Notes: generated by a model from the sequence alone, not told the origin. DNA of 32,258 nt from Candidatus Nealsoniibacteriota bacterium (GCA_003557645.1 PWNV01000004.1:1-32258), one strand, 5' to 3'; shown: positions 7,340 through 15,858, numbered from the stretch's first letter. Numbers and translations: made by a program.

Positions 7340-7348
7340 GCGGAAAGT

Positions 7349-7693
7349 ATGAATCTTCTCTCGCATATTGTCGCTGGAATAGTAGGGTTCTTCCTAGCAG
7401 AATGGCTCATAGAAGGCGTAACGATAGATCCCTCACAAATAATTATCTATGCAGGAGTGGTCTTGGGAATTCTTAACTTCTTTGTAAGGCCTGTCTTAAG
7501 GCTTCTTACTTTCCCTTTTCACATAATTACTCTCGGCCTCTCCTCATTTCTTTTAAACATTATTATTATCTGGTTCGTGCAGGCAATTTTTCTAGAGATA
7601 CGTATTGACGTTTTTCTCCCCTTGCTTTACACTACCATTATTATCTGGCTTTTGGAGTTTGCACTTCAATCCTTTGCTGAAAACAAAACATGA
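7349..7693 (+). CDS. Phage holin family (YvlD/DUF360-like) membrane protein
   Basis: A 114-residue protein of four hydrophobic helices, matching the Phage_holin_4_2 family. Helix 1 is about residues 3-22, helix 2 about 31-50, helix 3 about 55-80 and helix 4 about 88-108. The family motif GILNFFVRPVLRLLTFPFHIITLGLSSFLLN (residues about 40-70) is clear. Despite the family name, such proteins are widespread in bacterial chromosomes and not tied to prophages; no phage genes are nearby. It is the first gene of the operon leading to secG, and its stop overlaps the secG start by 4 bp. Confidence 0.88.
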   Translation: MNLLSHIVAGIVGFFLAEWLIEGVTIDPSQIIIYAGVVLGILNFFVRPVLRLLTFPFHIITLGLSSFLLNIIIIWFVQAIFLEIRIDVFLPLLYTTIIIWLLEFALQSFAENKT

Positions 7694-7905
7694 AAGAAAT
7701 ACTACCTTTTCTACAAATCATTATTTCTATACTTCTTATCACTGTAATTCTCCTCCAACAAGGAAGAGCGGCCATGGGATCTGCCTTTGGTCAAGGAGAG
7801 GGGTTTCACTCGGAAAAAAGAGGGATGGAGAAAACTCTTTACCTTGGGACTATTATTCTCGGGATAACTTTTGTTTCTCTTGCTGTCCTCAATCTCTTCC
7901 TGTAA
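7690..7905 (+). CDS. secG: Preprotein translocase subunit SecG
   Basis: A 71-residue SecG. The family signature is seen as LQIIISILLITVILLQQGRAAMGSAFGQG (TM1 about 8-23, then the conserved LLQQGR loop); TM2 is about 48-68. It joins SecY and SecE in the inner-membrane protein-conducting channel. Length fits the short SecG forms. It starts in a 4-bp ATGA overlap with the upstream holin-like gene and is followed 6 nt later by the peptide-binding protein gene, a secG arrangement that recurs in CPR genomes as far as I recall. Confidence 0.93.
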   Translation: MKEILPFLQIIISILLITVILLQQGRAAMGSAFGQGEGFHSEKRGMEKTLYLGTIILGITFVSLAVLNLFL

Positions 7906-7911
7906 TAGAGT

Positions 7912-9876
7912 ATGTACAATAATCTAAAGGAACTCTGGCCAAAAGAATGGCCGTCTAGAGGAAAGTGGAAATACTTGCCTCGAGTACTAAACAAGAAAGA
8001 AAAAATCATCTTTTCCGGGATGTGTCTTGTTTTTTTGATTTCCGGATTTTTCCTTCTTCTCGGAACTTACTACTCGCAAACAGAGGTCGTCCCTGGGCCC
8101 GGAGGAATTTATCGTGAAGGTTTTGTTAAATCAAGTCGCTGGCTTACTATTAATCCTCTTTACGCTTCACACAGCGACGCAGAAAGAGATATTATTGAGG
8201 TAGGCTTTGATGAATTGATGCGCTATGAAGATGGAGAGCTTGTTCCTCGGCTTGCAGAAAGCTACGAGGTCACAGACAACCGTATCTTTGAAATAGAGCT
8301 TCGTGATGATATTTACTGGTCAAACGGAGAAAAAATTACTTCTCAAGATGTTCTATTTACCGTAGGAGCCATTCAAAACCCCGCTTTCCAAAGCACTTTA
8401 AGACAACAATGGACAGGAGTGAAAACAGAAAAACTGTCCGAAAGAAAAGTACGTTTTACGCTTGACAGTCCTTCCGCCGTTTTCGCACAAAATCTCACAT
8501 TAAAAATCATTCCCGAGCACATCTTTAAAGATACCACTCCTCAAAATCTTCGTTACGATATTCATAATATGCAGTTTGTCGGCTCCGGCCCTTATCGCTA
8601 CAAGGACTTTGAGGAAGATGAAGAAAGAATTAAGTCTATCACTTTGGAGCGTAATCCTTACTATGTTTTTTCTGATCCTTTTATAAATGAAGTTGTTTTC
8701 CTTTTTTACGAAAGCGAGAGTGACCTTTTAGAAGCACAAAGAAAAGGAGAGATTGATGGATTTACGCCATCACGAAGCATGCAGGATTACCAAACCTCAC
8801 TATCAACTTATGAGTTTTTCCTTCCCCGATACTTCTCCGTTATTTTTAATCTGGAGCAAGAAAGTGTCTTAGAAGATCACAACATCAGAAAGGCTTTAAA
8901 CTACGCCACAGATAAAGAAGAGATTCTTCGCAAAGTTCTTAATAATAAAGGAACTGTTGTCGACTCTCCAATTCTTCCATCTTTTTACGGAATAACACCA
9001 CCAGAAAAAAGGTATGACTATAATCCCGAAAAAGCAAAGGAGTTAATAAGCAGTGCTGGGTTTGTAGACGGAATAAAAGTAGATGAAGATCCTTTCCGTT
9101 TTACAGAAGACCTGAAAGAGGGATCACAAGGAGAAGAGGTAAGAAACTTGCAAAGATGTTTTATTAGTATAGAAGAAGATTTTTACCCTGAAGGAGAGGT
9201 CACCGGATTCTTCGGATCAGAAACAAAAGAAGCTGTAAATCGCTTTCAAGAGTTCTATTTTGAAGATATTCTTGCTCCACACGGATTTACCAAAGGAACG
9301 GGTATGGTTGCGGGAAGCACAAGAGAAAAATTAAACGAACTTTGCGCTGACATCTTTAAGGGGGCGATCCCGCTAGAAATCTCAGTTACTACCATTAATG
9401 ATCCAACCCTTGTTGAGCTTACAGAAGTCCTTAAAGAGCAGTGGGAAAAAGTAGGGATTAATTTGATTGTAAAAGCAAAAGATGTGCAAAGATTTACAAC
9501 AGAAACGATTCCATCTAGGGATTACGAGTCTCTTCTTCTTGGAACAACACTTACCGCAATCCCCAACCCTCTCCCCTTGTGGCACTCTACGAAAAGAGAA
9601 GAGCCGGGAATAAATCTCTCTGGATACGAAAACGAAACGGTAGACGAGCTTACTGAGATTATAATTAAGAAAACCGGAGAAGAGCGAGAAGAAGCGCTTT
9701 TACAATTGCAAGAGTTAATTCTAGAAGACGCACCAGGAATATTTCTTTACAATCCTTCTTTTTCCTACTACGTTTCTCCAAGAATAAAGGGAATTGAGGA
9801 GGGAAAACTTATTGACGCATCAAAAAGACTAAAAAACATTGACAAGTGGTATATAGCCACTCGAAGGACGTTTTAA
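7912..9876 (+). CDS. Peptide-type ABC substrate-binding protein (SBP_bac_5) with an inserted peptidoglycan-binding-like module
   Basis: A 654-residue extracytoplasmic solute-binding protein of the oligopeptide/nickel class. A cytoplasmic stub is followed by one TM helix (about 33-51) that anchors it; there is no lipobox cysteine. Family 5 motifs follow: LYASHSDAERDIIEVGFDEL, LAESYEV, DDIYWSNGEKITSQDVLFT (about 130-150), SGPYRYKDFE and IRKALNYATDKEEIL (about 325-340). At about residues 398-478 (nt 9105-9345) is an insertion, DLKEGSQGEEVRNLQRCF through VTGFFGSETKEAVNRFQE to STREKLNELC, which fits a PG_binding_1 domain. The SBP fold resumes at PLEISVTTINDPTLVELTEVL. No permease or ATPase genes lie beside it. 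Wall tethering is an inference from the insertion. Confidence 0.85.
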   Translation: MYNNLKELWPKEWPSRGKWKYLPRVLNKKEKIIFSGMCLVFLISGFFLLLGTYYSQTEVVPGPGGIYREGFVKSSRWLTINPLYASHSDAERDIIEVGFDELMRYEDGELVPRLAESYEVTDNRIFEIELRDDIYWSNGEKITSQDVLFTVGAIQNPAFQSTLRQQWTGVKTEKLSERKVRFTLDSPSAVFAQNLTLKIIPEHIFKDTTPQNLRYDIHNMQFVGSGPYRYKDFEEDEERIKSITLERNPYYVFSDPFINEVVFLFYESESDLLEAQRKGEIDGFTPSRSMQDYQTSLSTYEFFLPRYFSVIFNLEQESVLEDHNIRKALNYATDKEEILRKVLNNKGTVVDSPILPSFYGITPPEKRYDYNPEKAKELISSAGFVDGIKVDEDPFRFTEDLKEGSQGEEVRNLQRCFISIEEDFYPEGEVTGFFGSETKEAVNRFQEFYFEDILAPHGFTKGTGMVAGSTREKLNELCADIFKGAIPLEISVTTINDPTLVELTEVLKEQWEKVGINLIVKAKDVQRFTTETIPSRDYESLLLGTTLTAIPNPLPLWHSTKREEPGINLSGYENETVDELTEIIIKKTGEEREEALLQLQELILEDAPGIFLYNPSFSYYVSPRIKGIEEGKLIDASKRLKNIDKWYIATRRTF

Positions 9877-9877
9877 A

Positions 9878-9960
9878 GGGCAGGTGGTGAAATTGGTAAA
9901 CACGCCAGATTCAGGTTCTGGTGCCCTTGCGGCTTGAGGGTTCGAATCCCTCCCTGCCCA
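9878..9960 (+). tRNA. tRNA-Leu (anticodon CAG)
   Basis: An 83-nt class II tRNA. The acceptor GGGCAGG pairs with CCTGCCC; the D loop carries AAATTGGTA; the anticodon arm CCAGA-TTCAGGT-TCTGG gives anticodon CAG; a variable arm with GCC/GGC follows; the T arm is GAGGG-TTCGAAT-CCCTC. The discriminator is A, and CCA is not encoded. It starts 1 nt after the stop of the substrate-binding protein gene (TAA 9874-9876) and lies 41 nt before the RNase J start, so it is embedded in the operon. Confidence 0.96.
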
Positions 9961-10001
9961 CCTTAAAAGGTTCTAAATTAAAAGATAAACTAAAACAAAG
10001 T

Positions 10002-11660
10002 ATGAACGAAGAAGACTTAAAAATTATTCCCCTGGGAGGCTTAGGGGAAGTAGGACGTAATATGACGCTGTTTGAGTGGGAAGATAAAGTTCTTATTGTT
10101 GATATGGGATTTAACTTTCCAGAAGAAAGAACTCCGGGAGTTGATTACGTAATTCCCAACATCTCCTACTTAACCAAAAACAAAAAACAAGTATTAGGAC
10201 TTGTTCTTACACACGGTCATTATGATCACATCGGAGCAATTCCTTATCTCATGGAAAAAGTAGGAAATCCTCCTATTTTCGGTTCTCCTCTTGCTTTGGG
10301 AATAACCAAGAAAAGACAAGAAGAGTTTCCAAACAAACCTAAATTAAGAACTACAGAGATAAGCGACGGTTCTAAGATTGAGCTTGGTCCTTTCTCGTTA
10401 GAATTTTTTCACCAAAATCACAACATTCCGGATAATCTCGGTTTTCTGATGGAGACTCCGGTGGGAAACATTGTTAACACTTCCGATTTTAAGTTTGACT
10501 TTACTCCCACCAACGCTCCCGCTACCAGCCTTGAGACCTATAAGAAGATCGCCTCTAAGGGTGTGCTTTTATTAATGTCCGACTCTACTGGTGCAGAGTC
10601 AGAAGGAAAATCGCTCTCGGAAAAAGTAATTCAAGAAAATCTGGAGAAAATATTTCAAAGATCAAAGGGGCGTATTATCTCTTCTACTTTTGCTTCTCTC
10701 ATAAACCGTGTTCAAGATATCATCGCTCTTTCAGAGAAGTACGGAAGAAAAGTAGCAGTTGAAGGATACGGAATGAAAACCAATCTGGAAATTTCTAGAC
10801 AGCTTGGCTTCATTAGGTCCAAGAAAGGGACCATTATTCCTTCAGAGAAAGCCGCAGACTACCCAGATAATAAGATAACCGTACTTTGCACAGGAGCACA
10901 AGGAGAAGGCAACGCCGCTCTCATGCGCATTCTAAGCAAACAACACCGTTTTTTCCAACTAAAAGAAGGAGACACCATCGTTCTCTCTTCTTCCGTAATT
11001 CCAGGAAACGAGCGCGCTGTTCAAAACTTGAAAGACGACATGATACGCCAAGGAGCAGACATTTATCACTCCCAAATGATCGACATTCACGCAAAAGGAC
11101 ACGCCCAAGAAGAGGAACTACAAGAGATGATAAGAATCATGAAACCAAGGTTCTTTATGCCAATTCACGGTCAGTACTCTATGCTGGCAAGTCACGCTAA
11201 GATTGCAGAAGGAGAAGGACTCCCAAAAAGCCGTATCGCTCTTACTGATAACGGGCATGTTATAAGGCTCAATTCGGAAAAACTAAGCATTGATAAAAAA
11301 CCACTCCCTGTAAGTCCAGTAATGGAAGACGGCCTAGGAGTTGGAGATGTGGGAGGAGTAGTTTTACACGATCGTATGGAGCTAGCAGAAAGTGGTATTT
11401 TTGTCATTATCGCCGTTATCGACAAGAAAACAGGTAAACTCAAAAACTCTCCTGACATTATTTCTCGTGGTTTTGTGTATCTTCGGGAATCACAAACCCT
11501 ACTGACAGAAACAAGAAAAAAAGTAATGGAAACCATCAACAAAGAAAAAGGAGGTGATAAAAAGGAAATCCGAGCAAAGATCAAGAAAAGGTTGGAAAGT
11601 TTTCTCTTTAGCAAAACACAAAGAAAGCCAATAGTGCTTCCCGTGATAATCGAACTATGA
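10002..11660 (+). CDS. rnj: Ribonuclease J (metallo-beta-lactamase/beta-CASP)
   Basis: A 552-residue RNase J, a 5'-3' exo- and endoribonuclease for mRNA decay and rRNA maturation. The start at ATG 10002 is chosen because an earlier in-frame ATG (9921) lies inside tRNA-Leu. Motifs: IIPLGGLGEVGRNM (8-21), the metal motif HGHYDH (71-76), SDFKFD near 160, beta-CASP residues DSTGAESEG (about 188) and the late HAKGHAQ (about 365) and PIHGQYSM (about 388). The C-terminal domain (from about 450) includes the KTGKLKNSPDIISRGFVY stretch. Length matches the family. It is the penultimate gene of the + strand operon and is followed 13 nt later by trpS. Confidence 0.95.
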   Translation: MNEEDLKIIPLGGLGEVGRNMTLFEWEDKVLIVDMGFNFPEERTPGVDYVIPNISYLTKNKKQVLGLVLTHGHYDHIGAIPYLMEKVGNPPIFGSPLALGITKKRQEEFPNKPKLRTTEISDGSKIELGPFSLEFFHQNHNIPDNLGFLMETPVGNIVNTSDFKFDFTPTNAPATSLETYKKIASKGVLLLMSDSTGAESEGKSLSEKVIQENLEKIFQRSKGRIISSTFASLINRVQDIIALSEKYGRKVAVEGYGMKTNLEISRQLGFIRSKKGTIIPSEKAADYPDNKITVLCTGAQGEGNAALMRILSKQHRFFQLKEGDTIVLSSSVIPGNERAVQNLKDDMIRQGADIYHSQMIDIHAKGHAQEEELQEMIRIMKPRFFMPIHGQYSMLASHAKIAEGEGLPKSRIALTDNGHVIRLNSEKLSIDKKPLPVSPVMEDGLGVGDVGGVVLHDRMELAESGIFVIIAVIDKKTGKLKNSPDIISRGFVYLRESQTLLTETRKKVMETINKEKGGDKKEIRAKIKKRLESFLFSKTQRKPIVLPVIIEL

Positions 11661-11673
11661 TATCCTTAAAGTA

Positions 11674-12651
11674 ATGCGTATCTTTAGTGGAATACAACCG
11701 ACAGGAGAACTGCACATCGGAAATTATCTGGGCGCGATAAAGCAGTGGAACTCCTTACAACACCAGAACAACTGCATCTTTTGTATTGTAGACCTTCACG
11801 CCATAACCGTGCCCTACGATACAGAAAAGCTGTCTAATCTTATCCTTGAGAAAGCGGTAATCTATCTTGCTGCTGGTATAGATCCGGAAAAAGCCATCAT
11901 CTTTGTGCAATCACACGTAAAAGCACATACTGAACTTTGCTGGCTCTTAAATACTATCACTCCTCTCGGAGATCTCTACAGAATGACACAGTACAAGGAA
12001 AAGTCACAGAAAGGCAAAAAGAACGAAAACGCTGGGCTTCTAAATTATCCTATTCTAATGGCGGCAGATATTCTTCTCTACGACGCGGATATCGTCCCTG
12101 TAGGAGAAGATCAAAAGCAACACGTTGAACTCGCTCGAAGTATCGCCCGTAAGTTTAACAGTAAGTTCGGGGAAACCTTTACTCTTCCCAAGGAGCAACT
12201 CCCAACTGAAGGGGCTAGAATAATGAGTATCACCAACCCCAAAAAGAAGATGTCCAAATCAGACCCCGAAGCTTCTTACATCTCTCTTTTCGACTCTCCT
12301 GAAGCAATAAAGAAAAAAATAAAATCGGCGGTAACCGATACTTATAAAACTATTAAATATGATAAGGAGAAGCGTCCCGGAATCTCTAATCTTTTAACCA
12401 TTTATTCTCTTTTTTCTGAAATTGAAGTCAAGGAAGTGGAAAAAGAAATGAAAGGAAAAAGTTACAAGAAGTTTAAGGACGAGCTTGCCGAGTTAATGAT
12501 AATTAAACTTGCTCCTTTCCGAAAAAGAAGGGAAGAATTTCTCTCGAGAGAAGTTTACGTAAAAGAGATACTAAAACAAGGACAAGACGCGGCCAACTCT
12601 CTTGCTGAGTCTAAAATAAGCGAGGTAAAAAGAAAGATGGGGCTTATTTAG
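11674..12651 (+). CDS. trpS: Tryptophanyl-tRNA synthetase
   Basis: A 325-residue class Ic synthetase that charges tRNA-Trp. It shows FSGIQPTGELHIGNYLGAI (HIGH-type motif H14-I-G-N17), AADILLYDADIVPVGEDQKQH (about 130-150), which binds tryptophan and ATP, and KKMSKSDP (KMSKS at about 192-196). The C-terminal helical domain ends in AESKISEVKRKMGLI. Length is standard. It begins 13 nt after RNase J and converges with the phosphomannomutase gene; the two coding regions overlap by 8 bp at their 3' ends with no intergenic terminator visible. Confidence 0.97.
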   Translation: MRIFSGIQPTGELHIGNYLGAIKQWNSLQHQNNCIFCIVDLHAITVPYDTEKLSNLILEKAVIYLAAGIDPEKAIIFVQSHVKAHTELCWLLNTITPLGDLYRMTQYKEKSQKGKKNENAGLLNYPILMAADILLYDADIVPVGEDQKQHVELARSIARKFNSKFGETFTLPKEQLPTEGARIMSITNPKKKMSKSDPEASYISLFDSPEAIKKKIKSAVTDTYKTIKYDKEKRPGISNLLTIYSLFSEIEVKEVEKEMKGKSYKKFKDELAELMIIKLAPFRKRREEFLSREVYVKEILKQGQDAANSLAESKISEVKRKMGLI

Positions 12652-13975
12652 TCAAAACAGAAATAATTCTCATTCTCTTATCTTCCAACAATTCTTTGTT
12701 TTCTGCTTCTATTCTAAGACGAACCACATCTTCCGTGTTGGATTTGCGAAGGTTAAACCACCATTTGGGATAACGCACGTATAGTCCATCAATATCCAAC
12801 TCCTCTCCATCACTAAAAAAACTTTTTACTCTGTCTATCGCGATATCCTTATTTCTTACCCTCAAACTAATCTCTTCACTTTGATAATATTTTTTGTAAG
12901 GGGCGAGAACTTGAGAGAGAGTCTTTTTTTCCTTAGAGAGAGTGTTCATCGCTTTTGCAGCAGCAAAAAGTCCGTCGTCTATTCCAAAATTTTCTCTAAA
13001 CATGATGTGCCCGGAAAGCTCGCCTCCCAGAAGACCGTTTTCTAAAATAATTTTTTCCTTATAAAAAGGATTCCCAACACGCATCATTACCGGCTCTCCT
13101 TTATTTTTTGTAATTACCTCTTCAATCACTCTGCTAAAACGTAAATCATAATAAACCTTCTCTCTTGGAAAAAGAGAAAGTTGCTCTTCTGCAAACAAGG
13201 CAAGCAGAATGTCCGGGGAGACAATCTCCCCTACTTCGTCAACCAAGATACTTCTATCAGCATCTCCATCAAAGAAAATTCCTAGATCTGCATTTTCCTT
13301 TAAAACTCTTTTTTGCAGTGAAGCGATATTCTGTAAGTTATGAGGATCTGCCGGGTGATTGGGAAAACTTCCATCAACCTCTTCATACATAAAAACAGTT
13401 TCTACTGGAAACCTGGAAAAAAATGGTCTTGCTGTAATACCTCCCGTTCCGTTTCCACAGTCCACCACTACTTTTAAATTTCTCATTTTTCCGATAAGAG
13501 GAGTGATGTGATTTAAATAGTCTTCTAGTGGATTTATCTTTTGAACATCTAACTTTTCATTCTCGTAGCTCTCTCTTACTTCTTCCGCTATTTTCTTAAT
13601 TCTTTTTATTTCATCTCCGTGTACCTGCAAAGCCTTTTCTTTAATCAGCTTTATTCCATTAAACTGTGCTTCGTTGTGCGAAGCAGTAATCACTGCTCCC
13701 CCATTGCAGTCGTAATTAATCACCGCAAAGTTTAAAAGAGGAGTTGGAGCAACACCGATATCAAGAACTGTTGCCTTTGCATCAATAACTCCTTTTATAA
13801 AAGCAGCTGAAAGAGAAGGAGAAGATTTTCTTCCATCACGAGCAACGACTACTCGAGGTTTGTCCTCGTTCAAGAAAAGCACGAAAGCTCTTCCTATCTT
13901 GTAAGCCATGTCTTCGTTTATCTCATCTCCGTAAATGCCTCTGATATCGTATGCTTTGAAAATTTCTTTTTTCAT
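12644..13975 (-). CDS. manB: Phosphomannomutase/phosphoglucomutase
   Basis: A 443-residue alpha-D-phosphohexomutase, interconverting hexose 1- and 6-phosphates for glycan precursor synthesis. The active-site phosphoserine is S99 in ITASHN; the metal loop is DGDADR (236-241); the sugar-specificity loop is GGELSGH (about 318); the phosphate-binding C-terminal loop is near 415 (KWWFNLRKSNTEDVVRLRIE). The start is set at ATG 13975 (MKKEIFKAYDIRG), which matches the family N-terminus; ATGs at 13984 and 13996 precede or overlap the -10 box. Specificity for mannose or glucose cannot be decided from sequence by eye; the gene symbol is approximate. It is transcribed alone, divergently from ychF. Confidence 0.92.
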   Translation of the reverse strand: MKKEIFKAYDIRGIYGDEINEDMAYKIGRAFVLFLNEDKPRVVVARDGRKSSPSLSAAFIKGVIDAKATVLDIGVAPTPLLNFAVINYDCNGGAVITASHNEAQFNGIKLIKEKALQVHGDEIKRIKKIAEEVRESYENEKLDVQKINPLEDYLNHITPLIGKMRNLKVVVDCGNGTGGITARPFFSRFPVETVFMYEEVDGSFPNHPADPHNLQNIASLQKRVLKENADLGIFFDGDADRSILVDEVGEIVSPDILLALFAEEQLSLFPREKVYYDLRFSRVIEEVITKNKGEPVMMRVGNPFYKEKIILENGLLGGELSGHIMFRENFGIDDGLFAAAKAMNTLSKEKKTLSQVLAPYKKYYQSEEISLRVRNKDIAIDRVKSFFSDGEELDIDGLYVRYPKWWFNLRKSNTEDVVRLRIEAENKELLEDKRMRIISVLTK

Positions 13976-13982
13976 TGCTTCC

Positions 13983-14010
13983 ATTATACTAAACAATCTG
14001 TCAATTTCAA
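13983..14010 (-). promoter_or_regulatory. Promoter of the phosphomannomutase gene
   Basis: Minus-strand TTGAAA (14010-14005), a 16-nt spacer and perfect TATAAT (13988-13983). The predicted start (about 13976) is next to ATG 13975, so the message would be leaderless. The -35 overlaps a 12-bp palindrome, TCAAAATTTTGA, at 14007-14018. Confidence 0.7.
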
Positions 14011-14024
14011 AATTTTGAGTATTG

Positions 14025-14033
14025 TGATAGCAT
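14025..14033 (+). promoter_or_regulatory. Possible extended -10 promoter of ychF
   Basis: TGA-TAGCAT (14025-14033) is an imperfect extended -10, ending 7 nt before ATG 14040, so again leaderless. The hexamer 17 nt upstream (14005-14010) is the same one that forms the -35 of the divergent gene, but is a poor match in this direction. Confidence 0.35.
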
Positions 14034-14039
14034 TAAAAT

Positions 14040-14981
14040 ATGAGTTTAAAAATAGGAATCATTGGACTTCCTAACGCTGGAAAGTCCACTCTCTTTAAAG
14101 CGATTACCAAAAAGAAAGTTCTTATCGCTTCTTATCCCTTTACTACCATAAATCCTAATATTGGAGTTACGGAGGTTTTAGATGAAAGGCTCTTGGAAAT
14201 ACAAAAAAAGATAAAACCGAAGGAAACCGTGCCCGCAACCTTGGAGTTTGTAGACATCGCCGGCTTGATAGAGGGAGCACACAAGGGAGAGGGTCTTGGA
14301 AATCAGTTTCTTTCACATATTCGAGAATGTGATGCCCTTGTACAGGTAATAGACGCCTTTAAGGAGAAAAACATCGCCGAAGATAAGAGGATAATTCAAG
14401 AAGAGCTTCTCATGAAGGATGTTGAAACACTAGAAAGAATGATAGAAAAAATTCAAAAGAAAGAAGGGAAAAATAGCAAAGAAGTGTTTCGTTTAGAAAA
14501 AATAAAAGAAAACCTAAAAAATAAAGAAAGCTGTAATGATTTGCAACTACTCTCATCCAAGCCGGTTCTTTACCTCTATAACGGCCCAGAAAACAAAGAC
14601 GATTATTTCTATCTTGATCTAAAAACAGAAGAAGAAATTACCGAGCTTACAGATGAAGAAAGAAAAGAGCTGAATCTCTCTTCTTCTCTTGACCGTCTTA
14701 TTAAGGAGTGCTATAATTTGCTAGATTTAATTACATTTTTTACCGTCGTCGGAGGAGAAAAAGCACAAGCTTGGGCACTAAAAAGAGATGAAAACATCAT
14801 TACTGCTGCTGAAAAAGTGCACACCGATTTCAAAGAAAGATTTATTCGGGGAGAAGTGATCTCTTATGATGATTTTCTTGAAATAAATTCCCTACAAGAG
14901 GCAAGGTCAACGGGCAAGATAAAAACTGTTGGCAGGGATTACATTGTGCAAGACGGAGATATAATCGAGTTTAAAATATGA
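14040..14981 (+). CDS. ychF: YchF-type P-loop ATPase (Obg superfamily)
   Basis: A 313-residue YchF/OLA1 type translation-associated ATPase. It starts MSLKIGIIGLPNAGKSTLFKAIT (Walker A GLPNAGKST at 9-17), then SYPFTTINPNIG (switch I) and DIAGLIEGAHKGEGLGNQFLSHIRECDALVQVIDAF (switch II, G3). YNGPE replaces the canonical NKXE-type G4, as is typical of YchF, which favours ATP. The TGS-like C-terminal domain has FFTVVGGEKAQAWALKRDENIITAAEKVHTDFKERFIRGEV. It is about 50 residues shorter than E. coli YchF (363), mainly in the coiled-coil region. Its stop overlaps the rpsF start by 4 bp, coupling it to the S6-SSB-S18 genes. Confidence 0.94.
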   Translation: MSLKIGIIGLPNAGKSTLFKAITKKKVLIASYPFTTINPNIGVTEVLDERLLEIQKKIKPKETVPATLEFVDIAGLIEGAHKGEGLGNQFLSHIRECDALVQVIDAFKEKNIAEDKRIIQEELLMKDVETLERMIEKIQKKEGKNSKEVFRLEKIKENLKNKESCNDLQLLSSKPVLYLYNGPENKDDYFYLDLKTEEEITELTDEERKELNLSSSLDRLIKECYNLLDLITFFTVVGGEKAQAWALKRDENIITAAEKVHTDFKERFIRGEVISYDDFLEINSLQEARSTGKIKTVGRDYIVQDGDIIEFKI

Positions 14982-15418
14982 ATATTTACGAAATAACTTA
15001 CCTATTTGATTCTTCTCTTTCCTTGGAAGAGGCGAAGTCTTATCAGGAAAAAATAAAAGAAATGATTAAAAAGGCGGGAGGAGAAACAGATAAAGAACAA
15101 TCCCCCTCCAAGAAGACGCTTGCTTATCCTATTAAAAAGAAGGAAGAAGCTTATTTATCCTGTTTTGACTTTAAAATAGAGGAAGAAGGGATAAAAAAAA
15201 TAACATCAAAAATAAAGGAAGAAGAAGAAATTTTACGCTATCTTTTGATTAAAAAGCCAATATTTAAGAATAAAGAAGAAGGCATTGCTGGGAAAAGAAG
15301 ATCTTTAAAGCCTCAAGATAAGATAGAAATAGAGGAAGAACCAGCAAAAGAAAAACCTGCGAAGCCAGAAAAAAGAAAATTAAGCGACATCGACGAAAAA
15401 ATAGAAGAAATATTATAA
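14978..15418 (+). CDS. rpsF: 30S ribosomal protein S6
   Basis: A 146-residue bS6. The ribosomal fold occupies residues about 1-95, with YEITYLFDSSLSLEEAKSYQEKIKEMI, KTLAYPIKKKEEAYLSCFDF and EEEILRYLLIKKP as the family landmarks. A charged Lys/Glu/Pro tail of about 50 residues (KPQDKIEIEEEPAKEKPAKPEKRK) extends it. S6 pairs with S18 on the small subunit platform. It lies in the classic order rpsF-ssb-rpsR, with an ATGA overlap with ychF upstream and a 7-nt gap to ssb. Confidence 0.93.
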   Translation: MNIYEITYLFDSSLSLEEAKSYQEKIKEMIKKAGGETDKEQSPSKKTLAYPIKKKEEAYLSCFDFKIEEEGIKKITSKIKEEEEILRYLLIKKPIFKNKEEGIAGKRRSLKPQDKIEIEEEPAKEKPAKPEKRKLSDIDEKIEEIL

Positions 15419-15425
15419 AAAAAAT

Positions 15426-15854
15426 ATGAACTTCAATAAAGTAATAATCGCAGGAAATTTAACCAGAGATCCGGAGAAAAGAACCCTTCCGGATAGTGGA
15501 ACAAGCGTTGTTTCCTTGGGAATAGCTACCAATAGCTATTTTAAAGACAAGTCTGGTCAAAATCAGCAAAGAGCGGAGTTTCACAACGTCGTTCTTTTCG
15601 GCAATGTTGCTGATACTGTCGCAAAGTACTTAAAGAAAGGTTCTGTTGCCCTTGTTGAGGGAAGACTTCAGACCAGTAGCTGGGACGACAAGGAAGGAAA
15701 TAAAAGATATCGCACCGAGATAGTAGGCGAAAGAGTGCAGTTTGGACCAAAAGGCGATGACTCCCCGAAACAAGACTCCGAAGATAAAAAAGAACGAGAC
15801 ATTCCAGTAATAAACGAAGACGATGAAATCGATGTAGAAGATATTCCTTTTTAA
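15426..15854 (+). CDS. ssb: Single-stranded DNA-binding protein
   Basis: A 142-residue SSB. The OB fold covers residues about 1-105: [68 protein letters not shown] and [13 protein letters not shown] disordered, charged linker leads to the acidic C-terminal tip DVEDIPF, the docking site for replication and repair partners. It lies between rpsF and rpsR, as in most bacteria, and presumably binds ssDNA at replication forks together with LigA and RecA encoded further along. Confidence 0.97.
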   Translation: MNFNKVIIAGNLTRDPEKRTLPDSGTSVVSLGIATNSYFKDKSGQNQQRAEFHNVVLFGNVADTVAKYLKKGSVALVEGRLQTSSWDDKEGNKRYRTEIVGERVQFGPKGDDSPKQDSEDKKERDIPVINEDDEIDVEDIPF

Positions 15855-15858
15855 TACT

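Noticed and set aside
7349-7693. Prophage remnant suggested by a holin-family protein
   Set aside because: Phage_holin_4_2 proteins are common chromosomal membrane proteins; no endolysin, integrase, capsid or att-like repeat is nearby.
9921-10001. N-terminal extension of RNase J starting MPLRLEGSNPSLPT
   Set aside because: These codons lie in tRNA-Leu and its 3' flank; the family N-terminus begins at ATG 10002.
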